From Echinometra lucunter (taxonomy: Eukaryota; Echinodermata; Echinoidea; Camarodonta; Echinometridae), in contig CM057157.1 in assembly GCA_029962745.1 (NCBI GenBank), positions 30,337,715-30,401,714 of the forward strand: a DNA stretch of 64,000 nucleotides. Reading direction: 5' to 3'. The notes under the pieces were generated by a model. The model searched no databases, had not been told where the DNA came from, and was given only the letters and a program-made list of their open reading frames with translations. Of this stretch, positions 11,911 through 23,760 are shown piece by piece. Positions within the stretch are counted from its first letter, which is position 1; each line of letters starts with the position of its first letter. The translations under genes and the position numbers were made by a program.

Positions 11911-12311
11911 CCCCCCCCCCATCAGGGGCAGCAATTCACTTGGGGGGGGGGGACACAAAAAAATATCTTCAGCTTAACTTATTCTTATAGGGGGAATACA
12001 CACAAAAAATTGCTAACTAGCAAAAGGGGGGGGGGGAAGGGTCCTCAGCTTAATTTTTTTTTGGGGGGGGCATACCCTATGTGTCCCCACCCTTAAAAGT
12101 CTGGGGGACATGTTCCCTGTCCCCCACACCACCCCCCTCCTTGACTAACGCTCCTGCCTCCCATTATTCTACATGCATCAACATCTTTTTAATACACTGA
12201 ACAAACGTGGAATTATGAGATCATACTCAAAGTAGCCTAGTTCAATATATATTTATTGATTACAAATCTCAATCACATCTCATAAGACACATCATGTGGT
12301 TTTTATCAGAA

Positions 12312-12697
12312 TAGTCCACTGATCTGTATGAAAAGAATATGGATATCCCAATGGCTGAGATTTGAGAAGCTGCCCGACTGTCACATTACCACTCCAAAGC
12401 ACCACTCCATGAAAGCATTCACCATTTGTTTGTGTACAAATCCATCCTTAGAAAATGGGCTAAATTTTTGTCGTAAAATGGAATTTCCATGCAGCTCTTA
12501 TCTGCATAAGTCGTCAAATAGAAGGCTTTGGACCAAGATTTCGCCCATAATCATGATTGAAATGAATAAGTCTAATTTACTTACAAAGTCATTGAGGCTT
12601 TGAGTGGTAAAATGGCCGTTTTCACATGTGCGTCTGCTTCTAGTGTTTGTACAGTGCGTAACAGCCAATGAGATATCCAAATTCTTTTCGTAGAGAT
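12312..12697. mobile_element. Foldback element (copy A)
   Basis: CCACTGATCTGTATGAAAAG at the left pairs with CTTTTCGTAGAGATCAGTGG at the right. GATATCCCAATGGCTGA / AGCCAATGAGATATCC continue the arms. The short frames on both strands here mirror each other because of the inverted arms and are not genes. The same element is at 20586-20976 in copy B. Confidence 0.6.
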
Positions 12698-13656
12698 CAG
12701 TGGAATAATCGTGTATATAGCCACACCTTCTTGACCATTACACTCGATTAAATCACAGAGTATGGCACAAAACTCTATAATGTCTAATGATTTGGTCATA
12801 CATGTACTATCAACATCTATATCTGATTCTAAACACACACACATACATGTAACATTTAGCACAATGTCAAAGGTCTTAAACAATTCAAATTTCAGGAGAG
12901 TTTCTCTTACGTAGCAGCATGCATGCGTCAACGTTAAATGTGTTACCTCAACTCTCAAAATGTCAAAAGTTCAAATATGTTTAGGTTTAAGCCCACCACA
13001 CACTTTACAATTTGTTTGTGATCAAATTTTTGATTTTTTTCTGTGGCCTTTACTCTGACCACAAGACTTGCAGTAAACCACAATGTTGATTATACGTTCA
13101 TTATTCTAAACATCGAATACGATGATTTCACTTGGTAAAACCTTCATATTTATTGCAAATTGTATTTGGTCAAAAACTGTGTTGCAGTCTGATGGTATAT
13201 AATTGTATGGTACCTCTACATAGTATGTAAGTGAAAGTACAATATAGGCCCATACAATGGGCTTGTCTTGTCTCTACTTTCCACTGGTGCTTACAATCAC
13301 AGGAGGTATTCATTATGGCACTTTTAAGGATATATATATATATCATATATTTCAACCAAATCCCAAAACATTTTCATTACCTCGCCATCAAGGGGGCGCT
13401 CTGGCTTCATTGCAAAAAATAACAAGACTTTCAATATTTTGACATGTACACGTGAGTAAGCTCATGTGTTATTAGTTGGGTGTATCTTCACTGAAAAAGG
13501 TTCTTATCTTTAATGCTATTGGTAAGATCCGACCCACACTTGTCAGAGCAAAGAACAGAGAAATATAAGTAATCACCATAATCACAACATTTCATTTCAT
13601 AGCAGAAAGCTGGAATCCTATATGGCTTTACTAGACCATTTTCCTGTACGCCAGCT

Positions 13657-13810
13657 GTGCCGTTGCATAAAACTTGCTATTATAGTAACTTTGCCGTCAA
13701 TGGTAACTTTCATGGAATACCAGATATTGATTGGCTGTTGAGCAACGTTACCATGGTAGTTACCATTGACGGCAAAGTTACTATAATAGCAAGCTTTTAC
13801 GCAATGGCAC
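13657..13810. mobile_element. Perfect-type hairpin MITE (copy A)
   Basis: GTGCCGTTGCATAAAACTTG pairs with CAAGCTTTTACGCAATGGCAC. The inner arms CTATTATAGTAACTTTGCCG / CGGCAAAGTTACTATAATAG are nearly perfect. The loop contains TGATTGGCTGTTGAGCAACG. Confidence 0.75.
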
Positions 13811-15176
13811 CCTGTATATTTCAATCAAATACAAGAAGTTTTTAGTCACCTTTTCTATTAACATTCATTCTAATCAAAACAATAAATCAGACAACATATG
13901 TATTCAATCACAAGATATTTCATTTCAGAAGTAATGCTACATACATGTATTTGGACAAGATTATATCTACATACTCTTCAAAGAATTTTAATGTCAGTGA
14001 TTGACTTTCAGGTCACAAGGTTTAATGAATTGAATTAATCATTTAAAAAAATCTATCTACGAATTAGTTCCTTTAAAAATGAGGGCTGATAATGTCTCTA
14101 GAGACAGCTTTGACTCGTTATCAAATTTACATCTAATAAAAGAGTTTTCTGTTACTTGCTTCTGTATAAGAAAGTAGACATGTACTAGTATTTTATTCTA
14201 TTCTCCAAAAACAACAGAACACTACGTTGATAGTGTTTCACAATGAGGACAAACTAGTTCATTTAGAAAAAAAATATAAAAAACAGATTATAAAGCATTC
14301 AAATACTTGGGACCTTTGCTCATTAATCCATCAACTTCCTCCCTTGTGTAATTACCATTTCACATATCAAGACTGAAGCTTCATAAAAGCATCTATCACT
14401 TTACAGTAGGCTATTGATGATTTCCTTGAAAGAGGAAGAGCACACTCTATTGATGATCTTTATATAACCTCCGAGTCCCTGACCCATCCCTCCTAAATGT
14501 CACTCATAGTATGTGGAAGTTTCATATAAAACCTTTAAACATATTATTAGTTTGGAGTGTTTTTAAAGGTTGAAATTCATTAGCTTAATTGGTACTAATT
14601 ACTCTTGTTTTCTAGTCTTACATAGTAAATAGAAAATAAATGAATTTTCCATTCTTATGTAGTACAAAAAAAATTAGGGGTTTGATTTAAAAAAACCGAT
14701 ATACATGTATCAGTTTTTTGTATAACTGAGATATTTTTTGATAAGATTCAAAGAAAATAGTAAGACAATATATGATACTTTGGATCATAATTTCAAACTT
14801 TTTCGTTGATATACAATGAGTGAGGTATATCATATGGAAGGCATTTTATCATTTCATGCAACAGCAGTGTTACTTTAAAATGTATTTTTAAAAATGGTCT
14901 TTATAACTTTTTTACAAACTCTTCAAATGTACCATGCATGATTCTATATGAATGAAACTGCAAAAAATTTTAGCAGAAAAATTGCCAATATTTACAAGAA
15001 ATAAATGGTTATAAGGTATTTCATACTGTGCCGCCAATTCTGAGCCTAGCAATAGTTGATTTATACACTGACATAGCAATGCATTGCATAACCCACTGAA
15101 TCATATTTCTTCCTGTTTCTTCCCATTTTGGAAGCCAGTCATAGTCCACAAAAGCTACAGTGTTTTAAAATTGAAA

Positions 15177-15282
15177 GACCAGATTTCACAAAAGAAGTTT
15201 AAACCATGGGGGGGGGGGGGGAGGGTTGACCCCCTCCTAGCTTTCTTAGTCCATGGTTTAAACCTCTCTTGTGAATTCAGGC
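15177..15282. mobile_element. Small foldback element with G-run (copy A; copy B at about 23435-23540)
   Basis: AGATTTCACAAAAGAAG-TTTAAACCATGG at the left pairs with CCATGGTTTAAACCTCTCTTGTGAATTC at the right, around a G-run and CCCCCTCCTAGC. It lies about 100 bp downstream of the PLGRKT stop codon, in its presumed 3' UTR. Confidence 0.6.
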
Positions 15283-15386
15283 CAGTAGGTCTATATTGCA
15301 TCCTTTCTCTATCCATGACTTGTATATTCACTCTGATATCCTCAGGGTAGAGTTAAAGAAAAAGCTCTGTGGAGATTCTTGGAGAG

Positions 15387-15502
15387 CTATTCCTGTTTGG
15401 AGGATGCCTCTAACCTTGATGTCTCGATATCTGCAAAAGTTGGAAGGCCTTTCGGGAGAGCTAAGATAGACGGTTCCTCATTCATGATTCGCTCAGCTTC
15501 CT
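15387..15502 (-). CDS. PLGRKT: PLGRKT exon 4, copy A
   Basis: Coding sequence is open over the same 116 nt as in copy B, with acceptor TATACAG and stop TAG at 15389-15387. No exons 1-2 are associated with this copy, so it is either a false duplicate or an orphan 3' half. Confidence 0.8.
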
Positions 15503-16780
15503 CTGTATAGACAATAATAAAATTTATAAACGGGTTTAAAGAATGTAGCCAATCAGATGCGCTGTGAAATGAGTCACATGTGCGCTCTTTATTTTTTTGC
15601 TAACATGCATCAGAGTGCAAAAAGTGCTTAGCAAAAAATCATTACTGCACTCTGGCTGGAATCCTAGTGCACATGGATGCTACCTCTGGGCGCAACCCAA
15701 TGCCCGATGAAATGTGCATAGTTTTATGTAGCAAGGACAATGATGCATGTATCAAGAAGCACATTACATTGTTAGGCTAGGTTGCACTTATTGTACGTGA
15801 TGTCACAAAAGAAAGCAAATGGCAGCCTCTATGACTGTGCCAATCTTGACATTTCAATCAGGTTTGTAGCTTATATTCTGGCTTTATATTCAGTTAAGTC
15901 ACAAGGAGTTGGATTGTGAACTCGACAAAGTTCCGTTCATTATCCCATTTTGACTTAACGTTGGTGCAGTGTTGTATGCACTAATGCACTCGCAAACATT
16001 AATTATTTTTAATAACATCATCAGTGATGATTGTTAAAACATTAATGTAGGTCACCATGTGACATACATTTCAGGAATAATTGTTGTGCATTGTAATGAC
16101 AATCAATATTACACATTTAAAATTCTTAAATTCAACTTAGGCACTAAAGACTACATCTAAACCTAACCCTATCCTAAGATGCAATCACAACGTTAACCTC
16201 AATGATACACCTTAGACTAGATAATTCCTGGAGAAGTTGTCAGAAGAACATAATTTTGTTGCAAATGTCTTTAGACTAACTGGTTCCATTTTGAATTATG
16301 AGGAGAACAATTACTATGAACTGTTTTGTCACTTTTACAGTACATGTTATTCCATGCTTCTTTAAAGATGTAAATTTGAATACCAAAATCCAAAATTACA
16401 CTTTTGATTAGAACAGCCTGCTCCCGCATAAATTGTTGCATTTTATTCAAAATTTTCCTGTTTTTTTATCAACCATACGTATGTCTAATACATTATTGTA
16501 GGATGATTTCTTACAATGTGATGATACAAACTAATCTTTCTCGTGATTAATCCATCTTTACAATTCAATTTGTCAGGACGATCAGATCCTTTCCAAACCC
16601 TACATAATTTGGGATAGAGCCTTTTTATTTGAGATACTTTGCAATTTTCTCCCTTATGCTATATAATGACCACTTAAACATGAAAGCAAAAAAAAAATGA
16701 ACACATAAGTTTCAAAAAACCAGTTCAGCTAATTTCAAATTCCTTAAAGATTTCCCCAAGAGGAATACAATTCTAGGAGA

Positions 16781-18395
16781 GCAGTTTTAAACATACTTCT
16801 TATCCCCTCAACAATGGTGTTACAAGCAATGTTAACTTACTTCTTATCCTTTCAAACAATGGCATTAAAGCAGTGTTAACTTACTTCTTATCCTTTCAAT
16901 CTTTGTATTCAAACTGTGTAAAATTACTTCTTATCCTTTCAACACTGGTGTTAAAGCAATGTCAAATTACTTCTTATCCTTTCAATTTTTGCATCAAAAC
17001 AGGTGTAAATTAGTTATCCTTTTAACCACTGGTGTTAAAGCAGTGTTAACTTACTTCTTATCCTTTTAAACATTGATGTTAAAAAAGTGTTTACTTACTT
17101 TTTATGCTTTCAACCTTGGTATTAAAACAGTGTCAGATTACTTCTATCCTTCTAAGATTGGTTTTAAAGTAGTGTTAACTTACTTCTATCCTTTCAACAC
17201 TGATGTTAAAGCAATGTCAACTTACTTCTTATCCTTTCAATTTTTGCATTAAAACAGTGTAAAATTAGCTATCCTTTAACACTGGTGTTAAAGCAGTATT
17301 AACTTACTTCTTATCCTTTAAACATTGATGTTAAAACAGTGTTTACTTACTTTTTATGCTTTCAACTTTGGTATTAAAACAGTGTCAACTTACAGTACTT
17401 CTTATCCTTTTAAGATTGGTTTAAAGTAGTGTTAACTTACTTCTTATCCTTTCAACACTGGTGTTTAAAGCAATGTCAAACTTACTTCTATCCTTTCAAT
17501 TTTTGCATCAAAACAGTGTAAAATTAGTTATCCTTTTAACATCGGATGTTAAAACAGTGTTAACTTACTTCTTATCCTTTAAACAATGATGTTAAAGCAG
17601 TGTTAACTTACTTCTCAACCTTTAACATTGGTGTTAAAGCAGTGTTAACCTTACTTCTTATCCTTTTTAACATTGGTGTATAAAGCAGTGTTTAACTTAC
17701 TTATCCTTTTAACATTGGTGTTAAATCAGTGTTAACTTACTTCTTATCCTTTCAACATGGATGTTAAAGCAGTGTTAACTTACTTCTTATCCTTTCAACA
17801 TTGGTGTTTAAAGCAAGTGTTAACTTACTTCTATCCTTTTAACATTGATGTTAAAGCAGTGGTAACTTACTTCTTATCCTTTTAACATTGGTGTTAAAGC
17901 AGTGTTAACCTTTACTTCTTATCCTTTCAACATTGATGTTAAAGCAGTGTTAACTTACTTCTCAACCTTTTAACATTGGTGTTTTTAAAGCAGTGTTAAC
18001 TTACTTCTTATCCTTTTAACATTGGTGTTAAAGCAGTGTTAACTTACTTCTTATCCTTTTAACATTGGTGTTAAATCAGTAGTTAACTTACTTTTTATCC
18101 TTTCAACATGGATGTTAAAGCAGTGTTAACTTACTTCTTATCCTTTCAACATTGGTGTTTAAAGCAGTGTTAACTTACTTCTTATCCTTTTAACATGATG
18201 TTTAAAGCAGTGTTAACTTACTTCTTATCCTTTCAACATTGGTTGTTAAAGCAGTGTTTAACTTACTTCTTATCCTTTCAACATTGATGTTAAAGCAGTG
18301 TTTAATCTTACTTCTTATCCTTTCAACATTGACGTTAAAGCAGTGTTAACTTACTTCTTATCCCTTTAACATGGGTGTTAAAGCAGTGTAACTAC
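16781..18395 (-). repeat. 43-bp minisatellite in PLGRKT intron 3 (copy A)
   Basis: Same array as 25034-26631, with the same order of subtypes but many single-base indels, for example GTGTTTAACTTAC and TTAACCTTACTTC on the plus strand. The noise is what an uncorrected long-read fill of a tandem array would look like. Confidence 0.9.
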
Positions 18396-18502
18396 TTCTA
18401 CCTTTCAACTTTGGTGTTGTGAAGCAGTAGTCCACTGGTAACCAACTATAAAGGTTAGAGGGATCAGAGGTACTAGAGCGCCCCCTGCTTCCTTTAGCAG
18501 CA
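18396..18502 (-). pseudogene. PLGRKT: PLGRKT exon 3, copy A (indel-bearing)
   Basis: Same exon as 26632-26737, but with an extra C (GCAGGGGGCGC), a missing G (CAGTGGACTAC), a 2-base insertion (CTTCACAACACC) and a shortened donor region (GGTAGAAGTAGTT). Each change breaks the frame or the splice site. As none is shared with copy B, I read them as sequencing or assembly noise rather than decay. Confidence 0.75.
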
Positions 18503-19226
18503 CTAAATCAAACAAACAAACAAAACAAACAGCAAATTTATTAAGCAGAACTACAATACAAAAGAAACAATTCTACAATATAACAACTACATTACACCAA
18601 GAACATATAATACATATTATAGCAAACAACAATCAAAGAGCTCAGTCAAGAGTGGTCTAGTAGAGTATCAGTTAGGAAACATTTATTTCAGACTAAACAT
18701 TTCTAAGGAGCAATATATCAACAACACATATCATATCCAGCAGCAGCAAACACCTGCATTTTTTTTAAAGTGTTCACATACATGTACATGTATGGCGTGG
18801 GGGGGGGGGGGGGGGGGTTTGTCACTTGCAGACTGAAGCGGGTACCCATGCTCACCTATTCTAGTTCTGAACATATTTATGATTTTATCCGCATCTTATG
18901 TGCATTCATCCATCCCCCGAATACCCAGCATCCGACGTTCACTTACTCAATCTCCCTTCAAATTTTTCGGGGATAGTGAATCAGTGGAGGAAATCAAATC
19001 AGTGGATGTCGTGACATCTCCGCAGGGTATCGGGGATGGGTGAATGCACAGGATATACCGACAAAAATCACTAAATACGTCCAGAGCTAGACTAATGCTC
19101 ATCTGAGGGCCTCAAAAAATGGACCCAAACTGGCGTTATCCTTGGTGTCAAATTTTACCCCCAAATGGCGTAAATGGCATAGGAAAATGTGCGTAATTGT
19201 GATGGAACAGTGTACAAATGTACTAC

Positions 19227-19563
19227 CAGGGTTCATACACTTATACCTTTTCAACTCTTCCAAGACTTTCCATGACTTTCCAGGGCAGAGAAGAGAAATG
19301 CCTATTTCCATGACTCATTGATCACATTGTGATGCAAAACTACATAAAAAACGGCGATGAATGAAAGAGTTTTCAAAGCTGATCTGAGCGCTATGAATGC
19401 AGGGATGGCAGAGCGTGAATTTATTAACATGAAAAATATCTTGAATAAATGATTTTCCATGACTTTCCAGAAGAAATTGACAAATTCCCTGACTTTTGCT
19501 TCTGGAAAAAAGAATTTTCAATTCCCTGACTTTCCAGAAATTCCCTGACCCGTATGAACCCTG
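19227..19563. mobile_element. CAGGGTTCATAC-ended MITE (copy A)
   Basis: Ends are CAGGGTTCATACAC and CCCGTATGAACCCTG. TACTAC flanks both sides (19221-19226 and 19564-19569). The interior repeats CCATGACTTTCCAG / TTCCCTGACTTT. CAGGGTTCRTAC termini are typical of hAT-type non-autonomous elements, although an 8-bp duplication is not clear. Confidence 0.7.
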
Positions 19564-19678
19564 TACTACTAAAGGGTGTAAATGGACACAGGAGCTATAT
19601 AAATCACTAAATGGTATGAAGTATTGAAATCATACACGTGAATGAAGAAGAAACATGAATTAATCCATATTCTTGGTT

Positions 19679-20178
19679 NNNNNNNNNNNNNNNNNNNNNN
19701 NNNNNNNNNNNNNNNNNNNNNNNNNNNNNNNNNNNNNNNNNNNNNNNNNNNNNNNNNNNNNNNNNNNNNNNNNNNNNNNNNNNNNNNNNNNNNNNNNNNN
19801 NNNNNNNNNNNNNNNNNNNNNNNNNNNNNNNNNNNNNNNNNNNNNNNNNNNNNNNNNNNNNNNNNNNNNNNNNNNNNNNNNNNNNNNNNNNNNNNNNNNN
19901 NNNNNNNNNNNNNNNNNNNNNNNNNNNNNNNNNNNNNNNNNNNNNNNNNNNNNNNNNNNNNNNNNNNNNNNNNNNNNNNNNNNNNNNNNNNNNNNNNNNN
20001 NNNNNNNNNNNNNNNNNNNNNNNNNNNNNNNNNNNNNNNNNNNNNNNNNNNNNNNNNNNNNNNNNNNNNNNNNNNNNNNNNNNNNNNNNNNNNNNNNNNN
20101 NNNNNNNNNNNNNNNNNNNNNNNNNNNNNNNNNNNNNNNNNNNNNNNNNNNNNNNNNNNNNNNNNNNNNNNNNNNNNN
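19679..20178. other. Assembly gap (500 N)
   Basis: Exactly 500 Ns between the end of copy A and the start of copy B. The round length indicates an unknown gap size. Confidence 0.99.
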
Positions 20179-21928
20179 CTTCTTCCCCCCCCCCCCCATC
20201 AGGGGCAGCAATTCACTTGGGGGGGGGGGACACAAAAAAATATCCTCAGCTTAACTTATTCTATAGGGGGAATACACAAAAAAATTGCTAACTAGCAAAA
20301 GGGGGGGGAAAGGGGTCCTCAGCTTAATTTTTTTGGGGGGCATACCCTATTGTGTCCCCACCCTTAAAAGTCTGGGGGACATGTTCCCTGTCCCCCACAC
20401 CACCCCCTCCTTGACTAACGCTCCTGCCTCCCATTACTCCACATGCATCAACATCTTTTTAATACACTGTACAAATGTGGAATTATGAGATCATACTCAA
20501 AGTAGCCTAGTTCAATATATATTTATTGATTACAAATCTCAATCACATCTCATAAGACACATCATGTGTTTTTTTATCAGAATAATCCACTGATCTGTAT
20601 GAAAAGAAGATGGATATCCCAATGGCTGAGATTTGAGAAGCTGCCCGACTGTCACATTACCACTCCAAAGCACCACTCCATGAAAGCATTCACCATTTGT
20701 TTGTGTACAAATCCATCCTTAGAAAATGGGCTAAATTTTTGACGTAAAATGGAATTTCCATGCAGCTCTTAACTGCATAAGTCGTCAAATAGAAGGCTTT
20801 GGACCAAGATTTCGCCCATAATCATGATTGAAATGAATAAGTCTAATTTACTTACAAAGTCATTGAGGCTTTGAGTGGTAAAATGGCCGTTTTCACATGT
20901 GCGTCTGCTTCTAGTGTTTGTACAGTGCGTAACAGCAATGAGATATCCAAATTCTTTTCGTAGAGATCAGTGGAATAATCGTGTATATAGCCACACCTTC
21001 TTGACCATTACACTCGATTAAATCACAGAGTATGGCACAAAACTCTATAATGTCTAATGATTTGGTCATACATGTACTATCAACATCTATATCTGATTTC
21101 TAACACACACACATACATGTAAATTTAGCACAATGTCAAAGGTCTTAAACAATTCAAATTTCAGGAGAGTTTCTCTTACGTAGCAGCATGCATGCGTCAA
21201 CGTTAAATGTGTTACCTCAACTCTCAAAATGTCAAAAGTTCAAATATGTTTAGGTTTAAGCCCACCACACACTTTACAATTTGTTTGTGATCAAATTTTT
21301 GATTTTTTTCTGTGGCCTTTACTCTGACCACAGACTTGCAGTAAACACAATGTTGATTATACGTTCATTATTCTAAACATCGAATACGATAGAATTTCAC
21401 TTGGATAAAACCCTTCATACTTTATATGCAAATTGTATTTGGTCAAAAACTGTGTTGCAGTCTGATGGTATATAATTGTATGGTACCTCTACATAGTATG
21501 TAAAGTGAAAGTACATATATGCCCATACAATGGGCTTGTCTGTCTCTACTTTCCACTGGTGCTTACAATCACAGGAGTATTCATTAGGCACTTTTAAGGA
21601 TATATATATATATCATATATTTCAACCAAATCCCAAAAACATTTTCATTACCTCGCCATCAAGGGAGCGCTCTGGCTTCATTGCAAAAAATAACAAGACT
21701 TTCAATATTTTGACATGTACACGTGAGTAAGCTCATGTGTTATTAGTTGGGTGTATCTTCACTGAAAAAGGTTCTTATCTTTAATGCTATTGGTAAGATC
21801 CAACCCACACTTGTCAGAGCAAAGAACAGAGAAATATAAGTAATCACCATAATCACAACATTTCATTTCATAGCAGAAAGCTGGAATCATATATGGCCTT
21901 AACTAGACCATTTTCCTGTACGCCAGCT

Positions 21929-22081
21929 GTGCCGTTGCATAAAACTTGCTATTATAGTAACTTTGCCGTCAATGGTAACTTTCATGGAATACCAGATATT
22001 GATGGCTGTTGAGCAACGTTACCATGGTAGTTACCATTGACGGCAAAGTTACTATAATAGCAAGCTTTTACGCAATGGCAC
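21929..22081. mobile_element. Perfect-type hairpin MITE (copy B)
   Basis: Same element as 13657-13810, differing by a one-base deletion in the loop (TGATGGCTG against TGATTGGCTG). Confidence 0.75.
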
Positions 22082-23644
22082 CCTGTATATTTCAATCAAA
22101 TACAAGAAGTTTTTAGTCACCTTTTCTATTAACATTCATTCTAATCCAAACAATAAATCAGACAACATATGTATTCAATCACAAGATATTTTCATTTCAG
22201 AAGTAATGCTACATACATGTATTTGGACAAGATATATCTACATACTCTTCAAAGAATTTAATGTCCGTGATTGACTTTCAGGTCACAAGGTTTAATGAAT
22301 TGAATTATATCATTAAAAAATCTATCTACGAATTAGTTCCTTTAAAAATGAGGGCTGATAATGTCCTAGAGACAGCTTTGACTCGTTATCAAATTTACAT
22401 CTAATAAAAGAGTTTTCTGTTACTTGTCGTTATAAAGAAGTAGACATGTACTAGTATTTATTCTATTCTCCAAAACAACAGAACACTACGTTGATAGATG
22501 TTTCACAATGAGGACAAACTAGTTCATTAGAAAAAAAAAATATAAAAAACAGATTATAAAGCATTCAAATACTGGGACCTTTGCTCATTATCCATCAACT
22601 TCCTCCCTTGTGTAATTACCATTTCACATATCAAGACTGAAGCTTCATAAAAGCATCTATCACTTTACAGTAGGCTATTGATGATCCTTGAACGAGAAGA
22701 GCACCACTCTATGATGATCTTTATATAACCTCCGAGTCCCTGACCCATCCCTCCTAAATGTCACTCATAGTATGTGGAAGTTTCATATAAAACCTTTAAA
22801 CATATTATAGTTTGGAGTGTTTTTAGAGGTTGAAATCATTAGCTTAATTGGTACTAATTACTCTTGTTTTCTAGTCTTACATAGTAAATAGAAAATAAAT
22901 GAATTTTCCATTCTTATGTAGTACAAAAAAAATTAGGGGTTTGATTTAAAAAAACCGATATACATGTATCAGTTTTTCTGTATAACTGAGATATTTTTGA
23001 TAAGATTCAAAGAAAATAGTAAGACAATATATGATACTTTGGATCATAATTTCAAACTTTTCGTTGATATACAATGAGTGAGGTATATCATATGGAAGGC
23101 ATTTTATCATTTCATGCAACAGCAGTGTTACTTTTAAAATGTATTTTTAAAAATGGTCTTTATAACTTTTTTACAAACTCTTCAAATGTACCATGCATGA
23201 TTCTATATGAATGAAACTGCAAAAAATTTTAGCAGAAAAATTGCCAATATTTACAAGAAATAAATGGTTATAAGGTATTTCATACTGTGCCGCCAATTCT
23301 GAGCCTAGCAATAGTTGATTTATACACTGACATAGCAATGCATTGCATAACCCACTGAATCATATTTCTTCCTGTTTCTTCCCATTTTGGAAGCCAGTCA
23401 TAGTCCACAAAAGCTACAGTGTTTTAAAATTGAAAGACCAGATTTCACAAAAGAAGTTTAAACCATGGGGGGGGGGGGGGGGGTTGACCCCCTCCTAGCT
23501 TTCTTAGTCCATGGTTTAAACCTCTCTTGTGAATTCAGGCCAGTAGGTCTATATTGCATCCTTTCTCTATCCATGACTTGTATATTCACTCTGATATCCT
23601 CAGGGTAGAGTTAAAGAAAAAGCTCTGTGGAGATTCTTGGAGAG

Positions 23645-23760
23645 CTATTCCTGTTTGGAGGATGCCTCTAACCTTGATGTCTCGATATCTGCAAAAGTTG
23701 GAAGGCCTTTCGGGAGAGCTAAGATAGACGGTTCCTCATTCATGATTCGCTCAGCTTCCT
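23645..23760 (-). CDS. PLGRKT: PLGRKT exon 4, copy B (residues 107-144, stop)
   Basis: Acceptor TTGTCTATACAG|AGGAAGC completes Lys107. 37 further codons end SSKQE before TAG at 23647-23645. LPKGLPTFADIE matches the conserved vertebrate LPRGMITFESIE block. The exon is the same length in copy A. The first AATAAA on the minus strand downstream is near 22457-22462, which would give a 3' UTR of about 1.2 kb. Confidence 0.88.

Larger units (their letters stand above)
11900..19678 (+). repeat. Segmental duplication copy A (7.7 kb)
   Basis: This segment matches 20179-27897 along its whole length in the same order and orientation, from the C-run and ATCAGGGGCAGCAATTCAC to TAATCCATATTCTTGGTT. Differences are mostly single-base insertions or deletions. 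Copy A ends exactly at the N gap and copy B starts exactly after it. Copy A's minisatellite holds many extra or missing bases where copy B is regular. This fits two assemblies of one locus (haplotypes or noisy reads) better than an old duplication. Confidence 0.9.

Noticed and set aside
12498..12958. Overlapping frames on both strands
   Set aside because: They lie on the two arms of a foldback element, which explains the mirrored peptides.
16781..18395. CRISPR-like regular repeat array
   Set aside because: Units are contiguous with no unique spacers, and the sequence is an intronic minisatellite in an animal gene.
19642..20295. Long frames spanning 19.6-20.3, 35.3-36.0 and 53.8-54.5 kb
   Set aside because: Almost entirely N; produced by assembly gaps.
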